In this document: positions 54,764 to 64,000 of the stretch, one piece after another
How positions within the stretch are numbered: the first letter of the stretch is position 1
Layout: the number at the start of each line of letters is the position of its first letter
Source of the DNA: Rhodothermales bacterium
GTDB lineage: Bacteria; Bacteroidota; Rhodothermia; Rhodothermales; JANQRZ01
Length of the DNA: 64,000 nt
Direction: 5' to 3'
Assembly: GCA_039944855.1 (NCBI GenBank)
Contig: JBDUXZ010000021.1
Coordinates: forward strand, 47,761-111,760
Made by a program: the position numbers and the translations under genes
The notes under the pieces: generated by a model
Seen by the model: the letters and a program-made list of their open reading frames with translations, nothing else
Database searches by the model: none
Told to the model about the DNA's origin: nothing

Positions 54764-57700
54764 ATGCGTCGCTACGTCGTCGTCCTCGCTGCCCTCGTGC
54801 TGGCCTCCGGGCTCGCGGGGTGCGGCCGTCTTCTCGGGCAGCGCTACGACAACTTCACCGCGTACTACAACACGTATTACAACGCGAAGCGCGAGTTCTC
54901 CCGCGAAGAGGAGCAGCTGCTAGAAGCGGAGACGCCCGTCGACCAGGACCGCTACCTCACGATCTTCGTCGAGCCCGACGAGCAGGCCGGCGGCGGACGT
55001 GCGGGCGGCTTCGCGAAAGCCATCGAGAAAGGGGCCGACCTCCTGCGCGAGCACCCGGACTCGAAATGGGTCGACGACGCGCTCCTGCTGATCGGGAAGG
55101 CCTATTTCTACCAAGCCAACTTCAGCGGAGCGGAGCAGAAGTTCCGCGAGGTGATCGACCTCGAAGAGGACCGGCTCGAAGACGAGGCGCGGCTCTGGCT
55201 CGGCCGCACGCTGACGGCCGTCGAGCGCTACGAGGACGCCGCGCTCGCCCTCCGCGAAGGGCTCGACCGGGAAGGAGTTCGGGACGAGTGGGCCGATCAA
55301 ATGAGGCTCGCCCTCGCCGAGATCGACGTGCGCGAGGGGGAGTGGGACGCGGCCATTGAGTCGCTGCGTGCCGGGCTCGACGGCGTCCGCGACGATGCCC
55401 TCGCGGCGCGGGCAGCGTTCCTCCTCGGGCAGGTGTACGAGGCGACGGATCAATCCACCGAGGCAGCGGCGGCGTACGGCCGCGTGCTTGACTACGGCCC
55501 GCGCTACCAACTCGCCTACGCGGCGCAGCGCGCGCGCGCGCTCACGCTCGGTTTAAGCGGCGAGGGCGACCGCGCGCTCGAACAGCTCGGCCGGATGCGG
55601 CGCGACGACAAGAACCTCGAGAACCTCGCCGAGATCGAGCTGACGCGGGCCCGTGTGCTCGCGGCGGTCGGGCGGCCGGACGAGGCGCGCGACCTCATCC
55701 GCCGCCTGCTCTACGACGAGGACCCCACGCTCCGCATCGGCAACATCCGGGGCCGCGTGCACTACCGGCTCGCCGAAGTCTACCGCGACGGGCTCCGCGA
55801 CTACGTCCGCGCCGCCGCCCACTACGACACGGCCGCCACGGCGATTCGGCAGGGCACCCTCCTCGACGAGCGTATGACGGCGCAGGCTATTGCCGACGCG
55901 CCGGCGCGGGCGGAGTCGTTCGGGAGCTATGCCCGCGTCGCGGCCGAGATCGCCGAGATGGACTCGCTCCTCTACCTCGGCGGGCTCGACGACGACGCCT
56001 TCGCCGAGGCGATCGAGCAGATCCGCGCGCAGCGGAGGCGGGAAGCGCGCGACCTCGAACGGGACCTCGAGCGCCGTCGCTCCGAGCAGGGCTTCCAGGG
56101 CGGCCCCGGCCTCGAAGGCTTCGACGATGCCCCGCGCGCCCCGACGACGCCGACGACGGGCGCGGGAGCGAGCGGCGGATTCCTCAACTTCCGCAACCCG
56201 GCGCAGGTGCAGGAGGAACTCGTCGCGTTTCAGGCCCGCTGGGGCGACCGTCCGCTCGCCGTGAACTGGCGGCGCGCGGCAGCGATCGGCGGCGCCACGC
56301 TCGTGCAGGAAGGGGTAGCGGAGACGCTCAGCGGCTTGCCGCAGGTCCAGACCACGGACCTCACGCGCGACGAGTTCGTCGACGTCTCGGCGATCCCGCG
56401 TGACCCGTTCACCCAACTGCGGATGCGAGCCAGCCGCGCCGCCGCGCGCTACGAGCTGGGCAACGTGCTCTTCCTCTCGCTCAGCGAGCCGGACTCGGCC
56501 TCCGTGCTCTACCGCAGCGTGATCGAGGAGGAGCCGGACTCGCCCGTCGCGCAGCGCGCCTACTTCGCGCTCGCCGAAGCGCAGCGCGCCCTCGGCAACG
56601 AGGTAGAAGCGGAGCGGCTCTATTACGACGTGATCGAGCGGTACCCCGAATCGCGTTTCGCCGAGCAGGCCCGCGCGCAACTCGGCCTCGCGCCGGTGGA
56701 CCGCATCGTGGCCGCCGACTCGGTCGGGCTCGCCGAGGCCGCGTACGAGGAGGCCCGCGAGCGTTGGGATTCGGGGGCCTACGCCGAGGCCCTCAGCGAG
56801 ATGCTGGCGCTCAGCGAGCAGTACCCGACCACGCCCGCCGCTGCGCGGGCACGCCTCGCCGCCGGCGCGCTCTACACCGAGTGGGCGGCGGGCGACGAAG
56901 AAGTCCTCCTCGCCCCCGAGCCCGTCGTCCTCGCGCAGCCCGACTTCGTGCCGGGCGAACGGCCGCCTGTAACGGCGGAGGCTGACGAGACCGCTGCCGA
57001 TCCGGTGCCGCTGCCGTCGCCCGGACGGACAGCAACGATCTTCACGTGGGTCGTCGGGTCGGAGCGCGATTCCGTCGCCGCGGCGCAGAAAGCACTGGAC
57101 TACCGGGAGCGCGGGTTCGATGCGCGGCTCTCGCGTGCCGAGGTGGCCGGGCGGACGAGCTATCGCGTGACGATCGGGCAGTTCCCGGGACGGGGAGAGG
57201 CGCTCGCCTCCCGCTCCGTGCTGCCGGACGACGTGCCGCCGGATGCGTGGGTCCTCGCGCTAACCATCGATGCCGACGAGCCCGCCGCTGCCCCCGTCGC
57301 TGCGCCCACTCCGGCGGATCCTCCGGTGGCAGAAACTGCGGAAGGGGAGATCACCGCGTTGCCGATATCGCCCGCCCCGACCGATTCGACCGTAGCCTTC
57401 CCTGACTCGGTGATGGCGGTGGCGGATTCTGCCCAGGTCGCAGCCGGTGCGGCTCCGGCCGAGAGCCCGTGGCTCACCGAGCTGTACGCCAGCATCGAGA
57501 CGGACTTCCCCGGTACGCCGTTCGCCGAGCGCGCGCGGGTGCTGCGCGGCGCCCTCGACAGCCTGCTGCCGGATCCCGTCGCGGACGGCTCCGGGGCTAC
57601 CGACTCCACGACCGTCGCCGACGCGTCCGTGGACGACCAACTCCTCCGCGGCGAGGAGCCCATCGAACTCCTAAAAGGGACGTACACCTGGAGCGTGCTC

Positions 57701-57940
57701 GCCTCCCCGGAACGAGACGACGCCGAGGTCCTCATGGCGTACCTCGTCGACGAGGGATACCGTACCGCGCTCTACACCGAGCAGAAAGCGACCGGGCCGG
57801 TCTATCACGTCGTTGTCGGGCAGTTCGCCACGTCGGCCGAGGCCGAGGCGCTGCGCGCGGCCGTCGCCACGATCCCGGCTACCGAGACGTACCAACTCCT
57901 CCCGCTGCAACTCACGAACGCACTGGAGCAGCCGCAGTAG
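54764..57940 (+). CDS. SprE/PorW-like TPR lipoprotein with two C-terminal SPOR domains
   Basis: 1,058 residues from ATG 54764 (GTG at 54758 is an alternative). Lipoprotein signal with lipobox LAGC. The YDNFTAYYNTYYNAKREF stretch right after the Cys resembles the N-terminus of SprE/PorW, a type IX secretion and gliding lipoprotein. Next come many TPR-like helical repeats (WVDDALLLIGKAYFYQANFSGAEQKFREVI; RAYFALAEAQRALGNEVEAERLYYDVIERYP). Two SPOR-like modules close the protein: TIFTWVVGSERDSVAAAQKA near 757 and GTYTWSVLASPERDDAEVL near 972. SPOR domains bind denuded peptidoglycan. The protein would link the outer membrane, the secretion machinery and the wall. SprE identity is likely, not proven. 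Confidence 0.78.
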   Translation: MRRYVVVLAALVLASGLAGCGRLLGQRYDNFTAYYNTYYNAKREFSREEEQLLEAETPVDQDRYLTIFVEPDEQAGGGRAGGFAKAIEKGADLLREHPDSKWVDDALLLIGKAYFYQANFSGAEQKFREVIDLEEDRLEDEARLWLGRTLTAVERYEDAALALREGLDREGVRDEWADQMRLALAEIDVREGEWDAAIESLRAGLDGVRDDALAARAAFLLGQVYEATDQSTEAAAAYGRVLDYGPRYQLAYAAQRARALTLGLSGEGDRALEQLGRMRRDDKNLENLAEIELTRARVLAAVGRPDEARDLIRRLLYDEDPTLRIGNIRGRVHYRLAEVYRDGLRDYVRAAAHYDTAATAIRQGTLLDERMTAQAIADAPARAESFGSYARVAAEIAEMDSLLYLGGLDDDAFAEAIEQIRAQRRREARDLERDLERRRSEQGFQGGPGLEGFDDAPRAPTTPTTGAGASGGFLNFRNPAQVQEELVAFQARWGDRPLAVNWRRAAAIGGATLVQEGVAETLSGLPQVQTTDLTRDEFVDVSAIPRDPFTQLRMRASRAAARYELGNVLFLSLSEPDSASVLYRSVIEEEPDSPVAQRAYFALAEAQRALGNEVEAERLYYDVIERYPESRFAEQARAQLGLAPVDRIVAADSVGLAEAAYEEARERWDSGAYAEALSEMLALSEQYPTTPAAARARLAAGALYTEWAAGDEEVLLAPEPVVLAQPDFVPGERPPVTAEADETAADPVPLPSPGRTATIFTWVVGSERDSVAAAQKALDYRERGFDARLSRAEVAGRTSYRVTIGQFPGRGEALASRSVLPDDVPPDAWVLALTIDADEPAAAPVAAPTPADPPVAETAEGEITALPISPAPTDSTVAFPDSVMAVADSAQVAAGAAPAESPWLTELYASIETDFPGTPFAERARVLRGALDSLLPDPVADGSGATDSTTVADASVDDQLLRGEEPIELLKGTYTWSVLASPERDDAEVLMAYLVDEGYRTALYTEQKATGPVYHVVVGQFATSAEAEALRAAVATIPATETYQLLPLQLTNALEQPQ

Positions 57941-58176
57941 GTCCTGCGAGACGGGAGGTTCCGCGAAGTCGGAACCAATAGCGGCGGGGGGCCTTGCAAC
58001 GTGGAACCGGACGAGAGAGGCGGCGGTACCGCCCGTCCGTTTTCTGTCCCGCACCGAGCCCCAGCAGGCTCCTCGTCGGGCAGTGCATGGGAGGCCTTTT
58101 AGAACCAAGTTGCGCGGAGCCCCTCTCCCGCGCTCCCCTCGGCTGACGCCCGAGGCGCAGCTTGAATGGAGAGATT

Positions 58177-60315
<2,139 letters not shown>

Positions 60316-60329
60316 ACGCCACGTGCTTC

Positions 60330-60375
60330 GTGCAAGAGAGGAGGGCTCGTTTCGGCGGGTCCTCCTCTCTTGCAC
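60330..60375 (+). terminator. Strong hairpin after ftsH
   Basis: A 15-bp perfect stem, GTGCAAGAGAGGAGG (60330-60344) with CCTCCTCTCTTGCAC (60361-60375), loop 16 nt, begins 15 nt after the ftsH stop. No T-run follows, but the stem is very stable. Confidence 0.8.
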
Positions 60376-60673
60376 GCGACCGCCGGCTAATGGAGCATGC
60401 GTAGGCATGGATTCCACAATCGGTTGAACATCTAGAATGCGTACGGGCCACATACGATGCAGAGTTCATCGCTCCTAAACCCAAGCGCCGAGGGGAGGTG
60501 GTATTTTTAGTGCACACCTCTCGATATTTGTGTCTATCGATATAGACCTGTGTGCCAATTAGGAGGGGCCCCTTTCCTGCTAAATCCGTGTGAAGCGGCT
60601 AGAATGGGATCTTTCGCAGTTCGTGAACTTGGATTGGCACGCGGTATTGGTTAACTTCCTGTTCTGCACTCGC
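60376..60673 (+). other. Long AT-richer leader/promoter region of the str operon
   Basis: About 300 nt with no gene. It is noticeably more AT-rich than the rest of the window and contains GTCTAT-CGAT-ATAGAC (near 60,531-60,546), flanked by GTGCACACC and GGTATTTTTAG words, and later TTGGATTGGCACGCGGTATTGG. It should hold the promoter of rpsL-rpsG-fusA-tuf. Confidence 0.55.
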
Positions 60674-60696
60674 GCGGCGCTCGACGCCGCTTTTTG
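60674..60696 (+). promoter_or_regulatory. rpsL: Terminator-like hairpin in the rpsL leader (possible attenuator)
   Basis: GCGGCG (60674-60679), loop CTCGA, CGCCGC (60685-60690), then TTTTTG. This is the only hairpin with a clean T-run in the window, yet it lies 20 nt upstream of the rpsL start codon and in its direction. It could end leader transcripts conditionally (attenuation of the str operon). Confidence 0.6.
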
Positions 60697-60716
60697 TACT
60701 ACCGACCGACGCTCTC

Positions 60717-61091
<375 letters not shown>

Positions 61092-61106
61092 TCCGTCTCT
61101 AGCCCT

Positions 61107-61156
61107 GGTGATTTGTCGTTGGCGTGAAGCAGGCCAATGGCAAGTGACAAATGACC
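61107..61156. repeat. GACAAAT-word imperfect inverted repeat between rpsL and rpsG
   Basis: GGTGATTTGTCGTTGGC (61107-61123) faces GCCAATGGCAAGTGACAAATGACC (61133-61156). They pair except for an 8-nt insertion. It ends 10 nt before the rpsG ATG and would fold in the polycistronic mRNA. Confidence 0.65.
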
Positions 61157-61166
61157 AACCCCAACT

Positions 61167-61634
61167 ATGCGTAGAAGGCAAGCCGATAAGCGGATCACGA
61201 TCCCTGACCCGCTCTACGAAGACCAGCTCGTCGCCAAGTTCATCAACAGCGTGATGAGCCATGGCAAGAAGAGCGTAGCCCAGCGCCTCGTCTATGGTGC
61301 CTTCGACATGATCGAAGAGCGTACCGGAGAGGAGGGCGTTGAGGTCTTCCGCAAGGCCGTCAACAATGTGGCCCCGCTCGTAGAGGTCCGCAGCCGCCGT
61401 GTCGGTGGCGCGACCTACCAGGTCCCGATCGAAGTCCGTGCCGAGCGCCGGACGAGCCTCGCCTTCCGCTGGCTCCTCCAGTACGCCCGCTCCCGCGGCG
61501 ACAAGAGCATGGCCCGGCGCCTCGCCAGCGAGATCGCTGCCGCGGCCAAGGGCGAAGGCGGTGCCGTCAAGAAGAAGGACGACACGCACCGCATGGCCGA
61601 AGCCAACAAAGCCTTCGCGCACTTCCGCTTCTAG
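61167..61634 (+). CDS. rpsG: 30S ribosomal protein S7
   Basis: 155 residues. Primary 16S rRNA-binding protein that nucleates the 30S head. Seen: [75 protein letters not shown] and the MARRLASEI helix. Normal length. Second gene of the str operon; in E. coli S7 is the operon's translational repressor, which may or may not hold here. Confidence 0.98.
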   Translation: MRRRQADKRITIPDPLYEDQLVAKFINSVMSHGKKSVAQRLVYGAFDMIEERTGEEGVEVFRKAVNNVAPLVEVRSRRVGGATYQVPIEVRAERRTSLAFRWLLQYARSRGDKSMARRLASEIAAAAKGEGGAVKKKDDTHRMAEANKAFAHFRF

Positions 61635-61706
61635 AGCGGAGTTTAATCGAGTCGATTCTAAGCAGACGTCACGCCATCGCCCCGTAGGCGATCACTGACC
61701 ACCGAT

Positions 61707-63806
61707 ATGAGCCAGCAAAACGGACGTAACCTCTCGCTCGACAAGACCCGGAACATCGGCATCTCGGCGCACATCGACGCCGGGAAGACGACGACTACCG
61801 AGCGGATCCTTTATTACACCGGCAAGCTCCACCGCATCGGCGAAGTCCACGAGGGCGGCGCCACGATGGACTGGATGGAGCAGGAGAAGGAGCGCGGCAT
61901 CACGATCACGTCGGCCGCGACGACCTGCTTCTGGGACGACCACCGCATCAACATCATCGATACCCCCGGCCACGTCGACTTCACGGTCGAGGTGGAGCGC
62001 TCGCTCCGCGTGCTTGACGGCGCGGTCGCGCTGTTCTGCTCGGTTGGCGGCGTCGAGCCGCAGTCCGAGACGGTCTGGCGGCAGATGAACAAGTACGGCG
62101 TCCCGCGCATCGCGTTCGTCAACAAGATGGACCGTACGGGCGCTGACTTCGCCGACGCCGTCAAGATGATGAACGACCGGCTCAGCGCAAACGCTGTCCC
62201 GGTTCAGATCCCGATCGGCGAAGGCGAGATGTTCCGTGGCGTCATCGACCTGGTCCGGCTCAAGGCCATCGTCTGGCACGACGAGTCCCAGGGCTCGACG
62301 TGGGACGAGATCGACATCCCTGAAGACCTCAAGAAGGAGACGCGTCACTGGCGCATTAACCTCCTCGAAGCCGTCGCTGAGCACAACGACGAGCTGCTGA
62401 TGAAGTATCTCGAAGGCGAGGAAATCACGCCCGAAGAGGTGCGCGACACCGTGCGCAAAGCCACGCTCTCGCTCGACATTACGCCGGTCTTCTGCGGCTC
62501 CGCGTTCAAGAACAAGGGCGTCCAGCGCCTGCTCGACGGCGTCATCGACTATCTCCCCGCGCCGACGGACATCCCGGCCGTCGAAGGCCACGCCGTCCGG
62601 AGCGAAGAAATCTTGACCCGCGAGGCCAGCCCCGACGCGCCGTTCAGCGCCGTCGCCTTCAAGATCGCGACCGACCCCTACGTCGGCCGTATCACGTTCG
62701 CCCGTGTTTACAGCGGCACGCTCCAGAAGGGCGATGCGCTCTTCAACGCGACGAACGAGAAGAAGGAGCGCGCCGGCCGTTTGCTCTTCATGCACGCCAA
62801 CTCGCGTGAAGACGTCGACACGGTGCGCGCGGGCGATATCTGCGCGATTGTCGGGCTCAAGGACACGAAGACCGGCGACACGCTGACCGACCCCGATCAC
62901 CCGATCGTGCTCGAGAAGATGGACTTCCCCGAGCCGGTGATCCGCATCGCGATTGAGCCGAAGACGAAGGCCGACATCGACAAGCTCGGCACCGGGCTCC
63001 AGAAGCTCGCCGAAGAGGACCCGACCTTCAAGGTGAACACCGACGAGGAGACGGGCCAGACGATCATCGCGGGGATGGGCGAGCTCCACCTCGAGATCAT
63101 CGTCGACCGCCTCAAGCGCGAGTTCAAGGTCGAGGCCAACGTCGGCAAGCCGCAGGTGGCGTACCGCGAGGCGATCAAGTCCTCCGTCGACCACAAGTAC
63201 ACCCACAAGAAGCAGACGGGTGGGCGCGGGCAGTACGCCCACGTCGAGATCGAATTCATGCCGAAGGAAGATGGCATCGGGTTTGAGTTCCGCGACGAGA
63301 TCAAGGGCGGCAACATCCCGCGCGAGTTCATCCCGTCCGTCGAGAAGGGCATCGCGAGCGCGCTCGACCAGGGCCCGCTCGCCGGGTACCCGATCGAAGG
63401 CATCGTCGCCCGGCTCTACGACGGCAAGTACCACAACGTCGACTCCGACCAGATCGCGTTCGAGATCGCCGGCCGGATGGCGTTCCGCGAGGCCGCGCGC
63501 CGCGCGAGCCCCGTCATCATGGAGCCGATCATGGAGGTCGAAGTCACGACGCCCGAGGAGTACATGGGCGACGTGATCGGCGACCTCAACTCGCGCCGTG
63601 GGCGGATCGAAGGCATGAGCCAGCGCGGCGACGCGCAGGTCATCAAGGCCGCGGTTCCGCTCTCCGCGATGTTCGGGTACTCGACCGACCTCCGCTCCAA
63701 CACGCAGGGCCGCGCGATTTACTCGATGCAGTTCGACCACTACGAGGAAGTGCCGAAGTCCATCGCCGAAGAGATCGTCGCGGCGGACAAGACGGCCATC
63801 GTCTAG
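61707..63806 (+). CDS. fusA: Elongation factor G
   Basis: 699 residues. Ribosomal translocase GTPase. Seen: [24 protein letters not shown] (P-loop), the [15 protein letters not shown] effector region, DTPGHVDFT (G3), NKMDRTGAD (G4), and the domain IV/V segment [19 protein letters not shown]. Full length with all five domains. Third gene of the str operon, 72 nt after rpsG. Confidence 0.98.
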   Translation: MSQQNGRNLSLDKTRNIGISAHIDAGKTTTTERILYYTGKLHRIGEVHEGGATMDWMEQEKERGITITSAATTCFWDDHRINIIDTPGHVDFTVEVERSLRVLDGAVALFCSVGGVEPQSETVWRQMNKYGVPRIAFVNKMDRTGADFADAVKMMNDRLSANAVPVQIPIGEGEMFRGVIDLVRLKAIVWHDESQGSTWDEIDIPEDLKKETRHWRINLLEAVAEHNDELLMKYLEGEEITPEEVRDTVRKATLSLDITPVFCGSAFKNKGVQRLLDGVIDYLPAPTDIPAVEGHAVRSEEILTREASPDAPFSAVAFKIATDPYVGRITFARVYSGTLQKGDALFNATNEKKERAGRLLFMHANSREDVDTVRAGDICAIVGLKDTKTGDTLTDPDHPIVLEKMDFPEPVIRIAIEPKTKADIDKLGTGLQKLAEEDPTFKVNTDEETGQTIIAGMGELHLEIIVDRLKREFKVEANVGKPQVAYREAIKSSVDHKYTHKKQTGGRGQYAHVEIEFMPKEDGIGFEFRDEIKGGNIPREFIPSVEKGIASALDQGPLAGYPIEGIVARLYDGKYHNVDSDQIAFEIAGRMAFREAARRASPVIMEPIMEVEVTTPEEYMGDVIGDLNSRRGRIEGMSQRGDAQVIKAAVPLSAMFGYSTDLRSNTQGRAIYSMQFDHYEEVPKSIAEEIVAADKTAIV

Positions 63807-63860
63807 CACCACCCCACCTTTCAGCACCCAGCACAGCTAGCATTACTACGAGGTAGCCTC

Positions 63861-64000
63861 ATGGCAAAGGAAACGTTTCAGCGCACGAAGCCGCACGTGA
63901 ACGTCGGCACGATCGGCCACGTCGACCACGGGAAGACCACGCTCACGGCGGCGATCACGTCGGTGCTCTCGCTGAAGTCCGGCGGCGAGGCGCGGTCCTT
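63861..64000 (+). CDS. tuf: Elongation factor Tu, N-terminal part (cut by window edge)
   Basis: ATG 63861 opens [47 protein letters not shown] is the EF-Tu P-loop. The 46 codons seen match the family start exactly. The rest lies beyond the window. Fourth gene of the str operon, 54 nt after fusA. Confidence 0.97.
   Translation, partial: MAKETFQRTKPHVNVGTIGHVDHGKTTLTAAITSVLSLKSGGEARS

Overview
The window is a high-GC (about two thirds G+C by eye) bacterial chromosome segment, densely packed with genes on both strands. Several things point to the Bacteroidota/Rhodothermota side, most plausibly a Rhodothermales-type organism. These are a DUF3098 protein, a DUF6252-like lipoprotein, a SprE/PorW-like lipoprotein of the type IX secretion/gliding kind, a sensor kinase built on two-component-propeller repeats, weak or absent Shine-Dalgarno sequences, and promoter elements of the TAnnTTG (-7) plus TTG (-33) form. 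The exact genus is inference.

Layout. 1-6,200 is accessory: a giant MZB/DUF1998-type DEAD/DEAH helicase (cut by the window edge) transcribed away from an HNH endonuclease with an N-terminal reader-like domain, then tRNA-Ala(CGC). 6,200-11,700 is polyamine metabolism: a deoxyhypusine-synthase-like gene divergent from speA-aguB-aguA, which together convert arginine to putrescine. 11,670-15,240 holds a cytochrome P450 and acetyl-CoA synthetase. 15,247-21,068 is a three-gene RND efflux operon. 21,299-25,412 carries a nitroreductase/hydrolase pair, an orphan HicB-like protein, an MscS channel fused to a cyclic-nucleotide-binding domain, and tRNA-Ala(GGC). 25,575-31,486 is the aspartate-family cluster (thrA, an MBL-fold hydrolase, dapB, dapA, dapD). 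31,555-36,901 contains mreD, a PBP4-type carboxypeptidase, DUF3098, a frameshifted AbiU2-like gene in lower-GC DNA, an aminotransferase and a lipoprotein. 37,127-41,058 is a response regulator plus propeller histidine kinase. 41,077-45,900 holds ndk, lipA with a coupled lipoprotein, lysine 6-aminotransferase, a cupin and a Uma2-type nuclease flanked by a duplicated cupin tail. 46,282-54,201 has gyrA, a DUF2279 protein, a YihY/BrkB membrane protein, an orphan LuxR-type regulator, a lone PAS protein and pyk. 54,293-60,315 has an S23-type four-helix bundle gene, the SprE-like TPR/SPOR lipoprotein and ftsH. 60,717-64,000 is the str operon (rpsL, rpsG, fusA, start of tuf).

Between the genes, several dispersed repeat families are layered over this core. 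One is a 28-29 bp palindrome (GTACAGACG...CGTCTCTAC type) that sits in 5' leaders with a constant polarity relative to the downstream gene. Another is a pair of larger inverted-repeat elements of the kind that translate as VILSEVEG and CHCERSEA. A third is a set of spacers made of locally iterated short words arranged as imperfect inverted repeats. These, the divergent helicase/HNH locus, and the cupin-tail duplication around the Uma2 gene are the parts least explained by ordinary annotation. No CRISPR array, rRNA operon, integrase or transposase gene was seen.
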